Source: Ligula intestinalis
Lineage: Eukaryota; Platyhelminthes; Cestoda; Diphyllobothriidea; Diphyllobothriidae
Direction: 5' to 3'
DNA length: 64,000 nt
Assembly (NCBI GenBank): GCA_036362985.1
Contig: JAYGXS010000010.1
Span: forward strand, 7,323,839-7,387,838
Shown here: positions 11,680-22,880 of the stretch, one piece after another
How the letters are laid out: every line of letters starts with the position of its first letter
How positions within the stretch are numbered: position 1 is the stretch's first letter
Translations under genes and position numbers: made by a program
Notes under the pieces: generated by a model
The model's input: only the letters and a program-made list of their open reading frames with translations
What the model was told of the DNA's origin: nothing
Databases searched by the model: none

Positions 11680-12240
11680 TTACAGGTCGTTTTTTAGACA
11701 AAAGAAGGGGATTCGGTGCTTAGGATGATTTCCCCAATGTATGACTGGGTTAAATTCCTCTCAGGAAGATTACTATTTGTAAAATGCTTCTGGCAGGAAT
11801 GAATACACTAACTTACATTTTTGTGCACTTGTGAGTAGCGTTTTGCTATATCAGTACCCGTTTCTTTCTGAAAAAAATGATGGTAAGTGCTTTAAAGCAA
11901 AAGTACCAGCTAATATAATCCGCAATGGCACATTGCTGTATGCCTTGCCTAATATACACTTTGTGTGATTTACTTTTTATGCCTAGATTCGCTTCTCTGC
12001 AGTTCATCTTGAGAACAGGTGAAAAGGATGCGGGGCTGAGAACAATTTTCTAATATTTGCTTGAATTTAGTTTATTCCCAGGAAGATAATCATTCCTAAC
12101 TTACTTCGGATGAAGATGATTTCGGCAGAAATGAATATAATAATATAAATGTTTGGTGCACTTAATGGATGTCTTTCAGTCGTATCGGTACCCTTACCTG
12201 TCTGAAGAAATAATGGTTCTTCTTAACGAGGAAAACCCCC
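11680..12240 (+). repeat. Tandem pair of ~0.2 kb repeats
   Basis: Two diverged copies lie about 335 bases apart. Shared blocks include CAGGAAGAT (11764 and 12080), then GCAGGAATGAATA versus GCAGAAATGAATA. A TCAGTACCC versus TCGGTACCC block follows, then CTGAARAA...ATGATGG/ATAATGG. No coding potential is evident. The pair may be two insertions or a local duplication. Confidence 0.5.
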
Positions 12241-12309
12241 GAAAATGTACAGGAGATTTTTTATCAAATTAGTCTTAGGCATATTCATCCGCTTTTTTTG
12301 TTGTGGATG

Positions 12310-12750
12310 TTCATTTTTCTCGATGATGGGTTGACATACTTGGGTGATCCTAAAACCATGACGCAAACAAACGGCTGCATAAGAAAAAAATACTTAAAAC
12401 GCGTTATTTAAGTTATTTCTTTAAAGACATTTGTTATTTTTAAGGTTTTTGTAAGCACATTAACCATAATACTTATTTATGGCCAATCAAATGTAGCCAG
12501 TGAAAATCGTAAAGTGCTTATTGCCACTTCGAGCAAGTTATGAACCTGGTTGTAATCGAAATCCTTCAGTAATTATAAAGAATTATGACAGGAACAATTT
12601 TCTCTTAATATACATAAATGGTAAGTTTACAATTGCACCTGATGATAAATTTGAATTAATTGGTCTCTAACCGACATGTCTGCACGTGAGCTTACGAAAC
12701 ATATTCCTCTTGTGACATTTCAATCGGCAACATCAAGCGAGAATGCAATT
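12310..12750 (+). repeat. AT-rich repeat family 1, copy A
   Basis: This copy shares ordered blocks with 16.52-16.96, 43.86-44.43 and 47.94-48.34 kb. They include TGGGTGAT...AACCATGAC, a GGCTGCATAA-type block, a GCCAATCAAATG-type block, TTACAATTGCACC and TTTCAATCGGCA. The copies look quite diverged. No open frame is conserved across them, so the family is unclassified. Confidence 0.55.
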
Positions 12751-13039
12751 GTGTTATTTCATGGAAAGGCATCCTTTAGGAAATAAGTAATTTATTAGTA
12801 AATTTTAAACACTGGATTCCCTGTTCTTCATCAGACTTGAGAGAAATTCGCAAAAAAACAGGTAGAATTTCAAAGTGCTGATACATTTGTTTAGTCATCT
12901 GGTGTGGGCGTTAAATGGGGTAACAATTTATGTCACATCGTGATGGGCATGATTATCAGCCTCAATGGTGTAATGAATAATAAGGAACTGTAATTTGAGT
13001 CAGTGTAGGGTCACTCCGGGGTCAGTCAAGGTTATCCGG

Positions 13040-13400
13040 TGTGAACGCTAATTACGGTTTATGTTGGTCCATGTTAGTCGGCTGCAGTCTTTTCTACCTT
13101 TCTTTGAGGTGTTTGTACATGCCAGCAAACTCGCTACGCCGGTTGATGCACGAATCATCGGAGTACATGGCATCAAGAAATTATTGGCCATTTCTGGAGG
13201 AGCAAACTCCGACCATGCGTGTTTTGTCCCATGCAAAAGTATGTCCTGTGTCAAGGCAATGCATAGCCACTTCAAAAAAACAGTCATGTCCCTTCGCTTG
13301 CGATTGGTGCTTGAAGATGCGTGTGGAGACAGATCTTCCTGTTTGGCCACAACATACCGTATCACAAGCTTGACATGCAATTTTGTAGATGGCTTCTTTT
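13040..13400 (-). pseudogene. PLE-4a GIY-YIG endonuclease remnant
   Basis: Reading the minus strand gives IYKIACQACD, then CCGQTGRSVSTRIFKHQ, then CLDTGHTFAWDKTRM, then MYSDDSCINRRSEF. This is a PLE-type GIY-YIG domain with its downstream conserved tail. IYK occupies the GIY position and CGQTG the YIG region. At least one in-frame stop (before FLDAMYSDD) breaks the frame. Open frames on the + strand over the same bases are shadows of this remnant. No arms were recognised around it. Confidence 0.7.
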
Positions 13401-13439
13401 ATCGAGATAGCCGAACCTATCCTTAGAATGTACTAACTG

Positions 13440-13700
13440 AGTGCGTAAAGAAACCATCGATTTGTGCGCTACTTTTACTTACTGTTTCTGCAAATGACTT
13501 TAAAAGAGTTCAAAACGTTTCCTTCAGCATTTTGTCGTACAAAAGGACCATCTTGAAGCACTTCACAAGATCCTTTATTCAACCATTCCAGGCATTCAAT
13601 TCACGTTCAAGAAGGAGGATAACAACATATTCCCATTTCTGGATGTTCTTGTGTGGCGATATGCTGACAAAACATTTAAAAAGGTCTGCTTGCCTCGGTT
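13440..13700 (+). pseudogene. PLE-4b reverse transcriptase fragment
   Basis: The + strand frame reads RFLQHFVVVQKDHLEALHK, then STIPGIQFTFKKED, then FPFLDVLVWR. This matches the palm segment of Penelope-type reverse transcriptases from the catalytic YxDD region to the conserved FLDVL motif. The YxDD position is altered (FLQH), and a stop follows CSYHEK, so the fragment is inactive. It points the opposite way to the GIY-YIG remnant just to the left. The two are therefore either separate insertions or parts of a rearranged element. Confidence 0.65.
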
Positions 13701-13949
13701 TTGTTCATACCATGAAAAATAATGTTGCTTGATTATTTTTGGTGATCACGCATCCAGCAGAAATGAATTCGTTTTAAGTTGGTTTGGCATATTTTCTTGA
13801 TTTAAGTTGACACAAGTGTGAAAAATTCTAGGCGTTTGGCGGGAATTTAACACGCGCATCAAATAAATCCTTTGCAAGTATTTGTGGACTTCATATGAGC
13901 GAAACGTTGAGCGGGTAATATTGATCCAAGTGTGATTAAACTAATGGCG

Positions 13950-14065
13950 TGGAGCGGGCGTTTGAACCTAGCTGTAGAGCATTAGCTTCCGGCAAATGCT
14001 TTCTCTGATTTGCGGGTTCAAATCCTGCCTAACGCCTAAAGTTTTAAACACTTGGGTCAACTCAA
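13950..14065 (+). repeat. tRNA-derived SINE-like copy (family B)
   Basis: An A-box-like TAGCTGTAGAGC and a strong B box (GCGGGTTCAAATCCTGC) are present. The segment starting near 13957 can form most of an acceptor stem with CTAACGC. The D arm is poorly formed, so this is not a functional tRNA gene. Downstream, TTGGGTCAACT matches two further loci at 36.5-36.9 kb, which indicates a dispersed SINE-like family. Confidence 0.5.
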
Positions 14066-14570
14066 AAAAGAAATGAATACATCATCAGTATTTTATCTAT
14101 TTTAGGTTATGATGCTCAATAAAATGTGAAAATGCTAATATGCATGATGCCTTTTTTTATAACTCAAGATAGTGGACAGAAAAATTTTACTTTCTCGTCA
14201 CTGGAAGGGACATTTGGAGTATTAAATTCTCTAAAGGATGGATGGTGCAACCATTCTTGTGTATAGACTGTTTATGTTCAAAGACAAAATTAAGCTATGC
14301 GTGCGGATGGGGCGTGAGGGACACTTAGCATATTCACGTAAAAGACAAAAATAACAACAAATGCAGATGGCAAAAAAGTAGAGATTGCTAGTTACTGTCT
14401 CTTTTAAGACGCTAGACAAAAAAAGCATACTCTGTATCCTCTACAAAACAGTAAAACTTTAAGTGACTTAAATAGCAGAAAAGAACTAAACAACTGCCAT
14501 CTGATTGGGTAGGACTCAAAAAAATATCACCTTCTTTTAGTCCGCATGTAGGCGTATCCGTAGGTTCACG
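14066..14570. other. AT-rich stretch, nothing recognised
   Basis: Short overlapping open frames on the minus strand show no family resemblance. I see no repeat or RNA here. Confidence 0.4.
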
Positions 14571-15060
14571 GCCTTTGTGCGTGTGAGGCAAGAACAGTTG
14601 CAACACGTTCTGTCAAAATGTATCAAACACGTCCCCAAGGCTGACGGGCAGCAATGTCTCGGATCTCCGTTCCGATGTCAGCGACTACTGCTACTGTCGA
14701 CGCAAGTGACATCCATCTTCGGCCATTTGGATACATTTGAGACAGCGGGTATGGTCGCGCTGCGCCGCGCTGTCTGCGTCCAGAATTTCACGGATGATTG
14801 GAAGGGAAGTATTAACAACCTGTACCACCAACTCACGGTGCCCGTCGGTTACCACTGTGGAAGAATTTGTGAGATTGGGAGGCTATATGATGCTTCTGAG
14901 GAAGGGAGAGGGAAATGTTTAGCTCACGTTTTATCACACAGCTTGCCAGGGGACTCCATGCACAACCAACAAAAAAGTACAGTGGGTGGTTTATCTGATG
15001 ATGCTTGAAAAACGGCATTTGCGTGGGTCATTCCACAAACGCACATTTGAGGTTGTTTGT
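14570..15060. other. GC-rich ORF-bearing segment, unclassified
   Basis: Composition is markedly GC-richer than the surrounding DNA. A 143-codon open frame runs on the + strand at 14577-15008, and another + frame contains SRISRMIGREVLTT and FVRLGGYMMLLRK. I recognise no domain in any frame. It could be a decayed transposon coding block or an exon of an unknown gene. No splice-supported gene model emerges. Confidence 0.25.
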
Positions 15061-16080
15061 TTTGTTCATTTGAGGTGCAAAATGCTACTGACTACAGTAT
15101 TGCGAGTGTCGTAAGAAACTGGCCTGAGTTTTGCACTTTTGAACATTACTCGCATTACAGCGTGAACGCATTTATGAAAACTAAGGACTCATAATGAACA
15201 GCACTACAAATTATAGTATTTAGAAAAGTTTCAGGATGTTTGAAGTCTTTGGTAAGAATAGGTTATTTTTTTGCGAAAAATCTGAAGTTCCAGAGGTGTA
15301 AATAAATACCTCTGTATTAAGAGATTACATTTAATTATCTTGTTAGTTCAAAACAGAATGTTACCAACTTGTTTGTATAAGTATAACTTTTCTTTAGGCA
15401 AAATATTTTTTACAGATTATGTTTACTTCATAACTATCTATTGAATATCGTCCAGTAGAGTGTGGAATAACTTGAAACGTTTTCAGCGTCTACATTGATA
15501 AACTGATAGATTGCGCTTCTGTTCGACGTTAACATCAACACTTTGAAAAATAAGGTAGACATGAAGAGCATTTACCGAAAGAAACTGTTTTTAATGTAAG
15601 TTGTTATAGAGAAGGCCAGATTACTCATATTTATCAATGCCTACAAACAGAAACCACATTGTCGAGAATAAATAATGCGGGCAGCAAAATTCTGATATTG
15701 CTATTCTCGAGCTTGATAAAAAAAGTCCTCTGCTGACTAACCTATTTAAAAATAACTTTAATTAGCTATTTGGCTGACGAATTGCACTATTTATTAACGT
15801 TTTCATAGGTGAGTGTCACAATAAAATTGGAGACCTTATCCAATTTCTTTGAGGTACCCGAATATAAGGAATGAAAGAACTTACTTGTCTCTTTACAATT
15901 AATCTTTTTTTTGACATAAGCGGAATTATTCTACGATTTGTTCAAACATTGTGAATGCACAAAAACAGGTCATATATATGGTCATTTTTTGAAATACTTA
16001 TTATGTTATGTCTGTTTTGTTTAGAAAAAACACAAAAGCGGAATGTATAGTTTTCAAATTACGTGACGTATATTCTTAAA
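15060..16080. other. AT-rich stretch, nothing recognised
   Basis: No gene, RNA or repeat family could be identified in this kilobase. Confidence 0.4.
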
Positions 16081-17250
16081 GGCTTTGTCTACACTATTTT
16101 CGCGGTAGCATATGCGAAACTTTGCCTTTGTGCCCGTATACCGATGCGGTAAAACACAATTCCGATGAAAACGCTTTTTTTACTGCGATGTATGCAAAAA
16201 AACTACACAGCTCTGATAAACATAATTTTTAAAGCAAAAATTGCTACTCGTTTACAAAAATTAATATGATTCCTTAAATTTGGCTTCACTTCCATTTGAA
16301 AAACTTTGGACAAAATTTTCCAATTCAGTAAGGGATAAATTTTCCATTTATCCATTTCCAAATTTTGGTTTTGTCGTACCTTATAGCATAGGAAAGTTTT
16401 TTATTATTAACCAGTACACAAATACCTGACACTAAAATATATATTAAAAAGTAATTTTTCAAGAGATTATTTTGCACAAAAACCTTTTTATTTAATCTAA
16501 GACATATGGGTTCGCCAGTTTTATCATGGACGTTCATCTTTCTCGTCAATGAGTTGACATGTTTGGGTGATTCCTAAACCATGACCAAAACAGACAGCCA
16601 CATAAACGAACACGTTTACAAACTTGTTATTTATAGAAATAAATACCTTGTTTTGAAAGTTTATAGTAAACACGAAGAATGCACTCTTTATGTACGGCCA
16701 GTCGAAGATAACCAATGAAAACCCTTAAGTGTTAATCAAATTTTTATTCAAGAATGACGTCATCATCGTTGTAATGGAAATCCCAAAATAAGTACAAAAA
16801 TGTGATGGAATTAAATTTTGCTAAGTGTATGCAAAATGGCAAGTTAAGGATTCAACCTGGAAATTCTATTTGTATTTATTAGTCAAATACCGATTTTTGT
16901 GCGTGTGATCTTGCAAAATATTTTACTTGTGTGATTTTTCAATCGGTGCAATTCATTGCACCGATTGTAAAAATCTAGGTGCCTTAGTCTAACATAAATC
17001 AAGCAATGTGTAACCAGGAGAAATAAATGACAGTTCTCGTGAAACCTTGTTGGAAGGCTTACTAAAACTTTTGGTTGTTTGGGTAGGACCATATGTTAGA
17101 TTGCACCTAATGTCGAAGCATGAATACCCCAAAAATTAGGAAACAATTAGCTTCCGATGTAATTTGACTTTTTGTTGCTTTAGTCATTCAGCTTTTGCAT
17201 GAAAAGCCTAATTTTCACTTTTTCTGGATATTCTGTTTTGCTTAAAATGC
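16080..17250 (+). repeat. AT-rich repeat family 1, copy B (long)
   Basis: The first part (16.09-16.42 kb) aligns by eye with 42.82-43.19 kb. For example, TGGCTTCACTTCCAT matches TGGCTTCACTTGCAT, and TTTTCCAATTC is followed by an AAGGGATAA block in both. The second part (16.52-17.1 kb) aligns with 43.86-44.58 and 47.94-48.42 kb. This implies one repeat unit of at least 1.2 kb. On the minus strand both long copies retain a similar peptide (VKPNLRN versus VKPHLRK), hinting that the ancestor was coding. Confidence 0.6.
16933..16976. repeat. Near-perfect hairpin inside repeat copy B
   Basis: CAATCGGTGCAAT is followed after one base by its inverse ATTGCACCGATTG, with an ATTTTT/AAAAAT extension around one mismatched base. 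The other copies of the repeat have only a single half (TTTCAATCGGCA), so a local inverted duplication arose in this copy. Confidence 0.6.
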
Positions 17251-17369
17251 TGTGTTTTTAAAAAACTTACATGACTTGCCCTATTCTGAAAAAACGACTA
17301 ACTAAATAAAAGCGAACTTAGATCAATTTTGCGTCCGATTTTCGGGTAAGTGTAAATAAAAATCACCAA

Positions 17370-17720
17370 CTCGATCCCAGTGCTGCCTCTCGGATTTTCC
17401 ACCGGACACCAGCCAACATCTCTAAGGGTCTACTCCAAAGGTTGGTAATTATAGCCAGGGCAGTGGCTATCCAGCTTATATATCCGATACTGTGCTTAGA
17501 TGCTAACGTATTCACTTTCTCTTCCGCGGACGACAAAAACGCCAGGTGACGATCACATCTTGCCTAAACCTCTTTTTGCTGTCGTTCACCCTGTGCACGT
17601 GACGGTAATTTTCATTCTGCCTTCTCGAACACGACCAGCCTACCCTACGTTCCTCCAATGACCCCAACAGGCCGACATCATCATGTGGACAGTATGCGAA
17701 CGATGAGTGTTAATTATGAT
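17370..17720. other. GC-rich island of unknown origin
   Basis: This island is GC-richer than its flanks. Conceptual translations on both strands are broken and unrecognised. It is probably a degraded mobile element. Confidence 0.3.
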
Positions 17721-18579
17721 ACATTTACTAACCTTGTTATGCTCTATTCACTTCATTATCAGTGCACTTACGCAGGCCCGATTATAGACTGCTGATTTTT
17801 TTCGCTTTTTAAAGCGTCTAATTTGAGACCTTACAAAGTGTAAGTCGTTTCGATATTTAACTCCGACAGGCACCCTTTGAATAAATTACATAAATGCACC
17901 CATTGTGGACCAAGCAGGAACACGATTAAAAAGTCTGTTTGCCTTTGGACATCTTTCCATTTACCAGAACACTGATGTTACTTCGAAGTATGTTAACTCT
18001 TGTCCGTAAGTAGGAGTTCTCAGAGAGAATAGAAAAAAATTCGATTTACCTTACAAATGACGTATGGATGACTACAGACTTCAAAGTAGAATGCTTATTC
18101 AATAATTACGGAAGAATGATGCCTTTTAATTTACGACACCTTGTTTCTATGGTATGTTTTACTGCACAGACGTATTTTACCTAACGAAAGCGATATTTTT
18201 AAGTGTGAAAGCCTTTTGTTTCTGCTCAAAGAAGACATTATTAGATGCAAGCATTTCAAACAACTGAAAAATGGCCAGCACCTTTGCTTACAGTCTTTGT
18301 CAGCGATTTGGGTACCGCATCTCAAACAGAATATAGAGATTTAGGAAGAATTAAAAGATTGGATCGCTAGGAACAACACTTTTTGACATCCGTCACGGGT
18401 TTTTTATTAGAGACAGGAGCAGAAAGTGGTAGCAGAAAAGGGGTGACACAGAAATACCACCACGGCAAGAAAGGTGTGGCATCGTCTATAGGATGTGGTG
18501 TAGTTATGGACAAAACAACTATGTCGTCAAAATGGGCAGACCTTTCAAGAGGTGAGATGTCGAACACACAACAGCACTA

Positions 18580-19075
18580 CGGCGAAATGATGCAAATCCT
18601 CAAGCTGCAGTTCATTCAGCGAGATCCGTCCACACATTCAAATTTTATCACGCCAAAACTCTCGCAAGAGGTGATAATAGTGTGAGCGGAGGAGCACCTA
18701 AGTTATGGTTCACGGGTCCTTAGTCCATAAACAAATGCAATGACCTACCCAATCCATATTCCCAGCCGACGCTCAATTTGGCTAAAGCGAGTGGCCACTC
18801 GGGGAACGCAGGGGCACCGTGACGTCTTATGCCATCACATTCAATTTCACCATGCGTGATAGAAATTAAGCCCACACGCCGGTATAAATGCAAGTAACTC
18901 GCAATTATCGTAAATTATAGTTATTCAACATAATTGTCCCACAAACACTGCAACTTCCTGTGTGTGCTAAAGTTTTCTACTGAGGTCTCTGATTAAGAAT
19001 CTGCGATGGATGTCAAAATGCTAGGGGAATAAATGTATTGTCTCAGTAATCGAAGTACCTACATCCCCAATACTT
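18580..19075 (+). repeat. Dispersed repeat family 2, copy R1
   Basis: Blocks shared with other copies include TTATGGTTCACGGGTCC, AGTCCATAAACAA, CAATTTGGCTAAAGCGAGT and GGCCACTCGGGGAACGCAG. The 3' part has GCGATGGATGT, then AATAAATGTATTGTC, matching copy R6. An AATAAA close to the 3' limit suggests a retroposed transcript. The open frame at 18383-18685 shares ILKLQFIQRD with ILKLPFIRRD in copy R5, so part of the ancestor may have been coding. Confidence 0.6.
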
Positions 19076-19099
19076 GCTGGGACTTGCATGCATTGACAT

Positions 19100-20750
19100 C
19101 AGTGCACTGTGTTTTACTTACGATTAAATATACTTTTCCTGTCCACAACAGTGAGCAGAATTGCATACCTGTCCACTGCACATTTTGGTAAGGAAGTGTG
19201 TGTGTGTGGTTAAATCGATTAGAATTACGCATGCGATACAGTCAACACTGTCCATGCCCGAGAGCCACACCTTTGATATGGCTTCATTTTACAGTGGCTG
19301 TCGCTCAATTCCACAATTATGTAAACCTTGCATGAACTAGCAGCTTATGTGGACTTTGTGCCTTCATATAAGACTTGGCAGGTTGCTTTAATAAGACTTA
19401 CTGTCTATCACCAGAGTAGTCAGCGAGGGAACCTAGGTTTTCTTTAAATTTTCATCGGACTATTACCTTCCTATGGGAATGGAGTACAAGGTTAAAAAGC
19501 TTTGGATAATTTTAAATTTTTCTATCAAGCGTGTCGTGGGAACTGGAAAAAGAGGTTGGTAGGAGGAGGGTGGTTATGCGGGAGGGTTTGCTGGATGATA
19601 GCGCCCGTAAGAGCGTTCATCGAATGGACGCCTGGTTCTCACAGTAAATAAACGTTAACAGTTTTGTATCCATCCAACAGAAACGAACTTCACTCCGCTG
19701 CTTAATGCAAAGGGCTAGAAAAAATCTGCTAGGCAGACACTAACGTAGAGCTTACGAATATCAAAGACCTACTTCGAGAGAATGGGTATCCTAGCTGATT
19801 CATCGCAAAAATGGTGGAAAGAGAAATAAAGCCCATCACGCGAATTTTAGAAAAGAAAGCGCTATTTTTAAAAGTCTTCCTTTAAGGTGATGCGGCTCCT
19901 AAAAAAATTCTCTGACCAGACCATGTGACAAACTCCTCCAGCAGCATAAGTTTGTGTATTATTTTCAACCAACCGGTCCTGCATGCGAAGGTAAGGAAAA
20001 CTTGCCAGCTGAGACCACATTCCTGCTCATCTACTCATTAACCTTCTCCTGTTGTGCAGATTGTATGGGTCGCATGAGTTGACACTTATCCATGGCTAGA
20101 TAAAAGGTGAAATAAAGAGCAAAAGCAGAGCAATTATCGCCCTCATTATTGATTTCGGACATCTCGTACACCCCAATGAAGCCATCGAGGTGCATTTTAA
20201 GGTCCCACCAAACTGTAAATGTTCCTGGGTTCGTAATTGAATAGTTGGAACCGAAGGCCTCTTTGTTTATAAGCGTTTGCAATTAGAAGGCTAGCTATTA
20301 CAGTGGGAAATTCTGTGAACAAACTTAGAAGCATGCGTTTGATTACACTTGTTGTGGATTAATAGTATAGAGTGTTATAGCAGATGTGAAAAATTATTTG
20401 ACCCATTTGTGAAATATGCGGCGGCTTTGGTGTGACTCAAACTCACGTCAGCAATTTAAGGCTTTAGTGCAACCAACCTTCTGGTGGCTTGAACTTAAAA
20501 GCAACTACCGAGGGCTTCATCACACACAGAATTTCCTTAATAAATAATACAGAATTATAAAACTGAAAAGCCAGTACGATGGCAGGAAACGCCTGGAGTC
20601 ATTTACCGATTTTTGGTGCAGTCGTGGAAAAAAAACACCTTCGTCGGAGAAACTGGGAGATTACTCCGGACGCAAATGGCCGGGTATGCAGCAGCGGTGG
20701 GGAAGAAAGACGCCAACTCTTAGGTTGCAGCTCACTCTTCAGGACTCGGC
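19100..20750. other. Mostly unassigned DNA
   Basis: Short open frames only, and no recognisable domain. No repeat family could be assigned, apart from the start of family 2 copy R2 at the right edge. Confidence 0.4.
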
Positions 20751-20764
20751 CATATTTTCCAGTT

Positions 20765-21050
20765 TGAGCAGGCCGAAATCGTTACAAGAGGTGAGAACAG
20801 CGTGAGCCGCGAGGTGTTTGAGTTATGGTTCTCAGGCCCCGGTTCATCAACTGGCGCAACGAATTGGCGTTCTTTTACGGTGTACCGAGAAAATTACTGA
20901 GCAGGGAAATCAGTCACGTGGGCAGGACCGGGCGCAGCAATAACTCGGACGACTGTGGGCATAATTTTCCCGCAATTATCAAGCTCGCATCCAACAGTGC
21001 AAGGACACTGAGGCAAATAATGAGCCATCACCGCGCTAATTAAGACGTCA
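20765..21050 (+). repeat. Dispersed repeat family 2, copy R2
   Basis: This copy is closest to copy R3. Both have GTGAGCC then a GAGTTATGGTTCTCAGG or GAGTCATGGTTCTCAGG block, then CATCAAC, GCGCAAC, CACGTGGG and a GACGAC...GGGCATAA/GGGCATGA tail. R2 and R3 diverge from the other copies after the TCATGGTTC block, so they form a subgroup. Confidence 0.55.
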
Positions 21051-21349
21051 AGTGGTGGCTACGAGAACGGATAATTATTATACGCATGCGGATGACCGCT
21101 ACGAAATATTGAATCTATCGGGTGACTGCCAGGCATACTGTACCGGTAGGGACTTTTAGCAGATTTGAGAAATTCATTTAACCCTGTTCTGAGAGACCAT
21201 AGCCTCGGTAGGATACGAAGAGGAAGACTTAAATATCTCGTATGCTCCAGCCAGTTGAGCCTCACGAGTTGGGGGCTTCGCGGATCAGTTGACGAGACCA
21301 TATAACGCCTAAAGCCTTTGTGCTTCGTGCTTGTTACGGCTGTGATTAT

Positions 21350-21985
21350 GCTTTATCTAGCCAGTCTCAATGATATCACGAACGGTACCTCCCATGCGTG
21401 ACGATTGGTGGTAGCCAATCTGAAAACTCCCCCCAGTCTCTTCTCCAACGATGAAGACCGATGATAGAAGGTGCAAAATCTGCCTCCATTTCTTGACGGA
21501 CGGTGTCGAGGTGAGGATTCAATTACCCACCTCTCCGACGTTTGCATGTGGGCTGCAGCGCCAGGTCAAGAGCAACATAGGTAAGCTCGTGGGGCGGACG
21601 ACGGAGAACGTGTCCAAACCACCTCAGTCGACTTTCTTGAATGGCCTTAAATTTCCTCGTGATACGATCGCAGCGGGTGCGGACTGTATTATTTGAGATG
21701 AAGTAGCTATGCTCATGTCACAAGATGGTCTTAAGGTATTGGTGGTCAAATAACTTCAGTCTACGCTCGTCTTCAGCGCGTACAGCCCGGCGTTCAAATC
21801 CATAGAGGAGGACTGAATGGATGGATGCATGGCAAACACGCACCTTCGTAGCGAGGGAGATGTCAAGTCGGATCCACAGGCGTTTTCGCACGATTGAGAA
21901 ACCCCAGCAAGCATCATCGATATGGGAGACAATTTTGTCTTTGTTCTGTCCATTCGGTAGTAGTATCAAGTTGATTGCCATTAAT
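21350..21985 (-). mobile_element. RTE-type LINE, 3' end of reverse transcriptase ORF
   Basis: Minus-strand translation shows IVSHIDDACWGFS, then RVCHASIHSVLLYGFER, then RLKLFDHQYLKTIL. After a frame change come RLRWFGHVLRRPPHEL, HLDTVRQEMEADF and LHRWRRDW. These are the conserved C-terminal motifs of RTE-clade non-LTR retrotransposons common in flatworms (SVLLYG, WFGHVLRRP, RWR.W). At least one frameshift and in-frame stops are present, and the catalytic palm is missing. It is a 5'-truncated dead copy, which is usual for LINEs. Confidence 0.75.
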
Positions 21986-22200
21986 ACCCATGGGTGACTT
22001 CTTCTAGGCAGGGATGCAGCCCGAGAATAAATTCATCCTTCCGGAATTTATGGACAAGCCAACTGCCATAGCCATCGCATTTAGCCACGACACGGCTGGC
22101 ATGATTTCAAATCCCCTGGAGGCCGCCAAACGTGTTGGTCCTTATGGAAAGGAAGCCAAATACTAAGACACTGCGGTTGGTGTTGACTAAGGAATGACTG
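21986..22200 (+). other. Short open stretch without assignment
   Basis: A + strand frame reads ENKFILPEFMDKPTA, then SHDTAGMISNPLEA, before a stop near 22166. It has the feel of a coding remnant, but I cannot name a family. It lies immediately upstream, in transcriptional terms, of the minus-strand LINE tail. Confidence 0.2.
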
Positions 22201-22579
22201 TTCAAAAGTATTGAGTGGGAATATAAACATATCGCTATTGTCCTTTTACGTTTACAGAGTGACAGTTTTAACCAATACGTAAAGTGAAAATGAAATAAAT
22301 GTTAGTCAGACAAATCGAGAGAATATTTTTATATAAATTCTATCCAATGTCTATTATACAATGACACAAACAGCAAACGGGCACCACAGCAAAATAAAAA
22401 AAGGGCTTTTGTGACACGATTGTCAAATCTCATGTTTAGAGTAAATATCTGCCGCTAGCAGAGAGTGACCAGTAGACGCCAGCCACATAAACGTACTTGA
22501 TCCATGATCAAGACACCCAATCTAGCGTAATTGCCCTCCCTCTTCCCCTTAGTGGAAAGACTTCTATAGACGAGGCCGC

Positions 22580-22795
22580 GTTCCTCGCAAGAGGTTAACA
22601 CCACGTGAGCCACGAGCTGCTCGAGTCATGGTTCTCAGGACCCCAGTCCATCAACAAGCGCAACAATGTTGCCTTCTCATACTGCGTACTGAGGAATAAT
22701 CTGAGCAAAAGAATCAGCCACGTGGGTAGGGCCGGACCCAGCAACAGCTCTGACGACAGCGGGCATGAATATCGCACATGAATCAGACTGACCTA
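22580..22795 (+). repeat. Dispersed repeat family 2, copy R3
   Basis: This is a sister of copy R2. It is followed by ATATGACTAAGGATTTTCGA, a block that also occurs as CTATGACTAAGGATTCTATG near 28928, so a second repeat may be abutted here. Confidence 0.55.
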
Positions 22796-22834
22796 ACATT
22801 ACATATGACTAAGGATTTTCGATGGAATTCGAAA

Positions 22835-22880
22835 CGGTAATCGCATCTTCTTGTTCTTCTTGTTCCTGTTCTTCTTTTGA
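22835..22880. repeat. Polypyrimidine (CTT) microsatellite-like tract
   Basis: An imperfect CTTCTTGTT / CTTCTT run. Confidence 0.6.

Noticed and set aside
13041..13426. Three overlapping 110-121 codon open frames on both strands
   Set aside because: They overlap the minus-strand GIY-YIG remnant in a different frame. The recognisable motifs are in a frame with a stop, so these open frames are shadows.
13957..14040. Possible tRNA gene
   Set aside because: The B box and much of the acceptor stem are present, but the D arm and anticodon arm do not form properly, and the downstream sequence is shared with other dispersed copies. It was called a SINE-like repeat.
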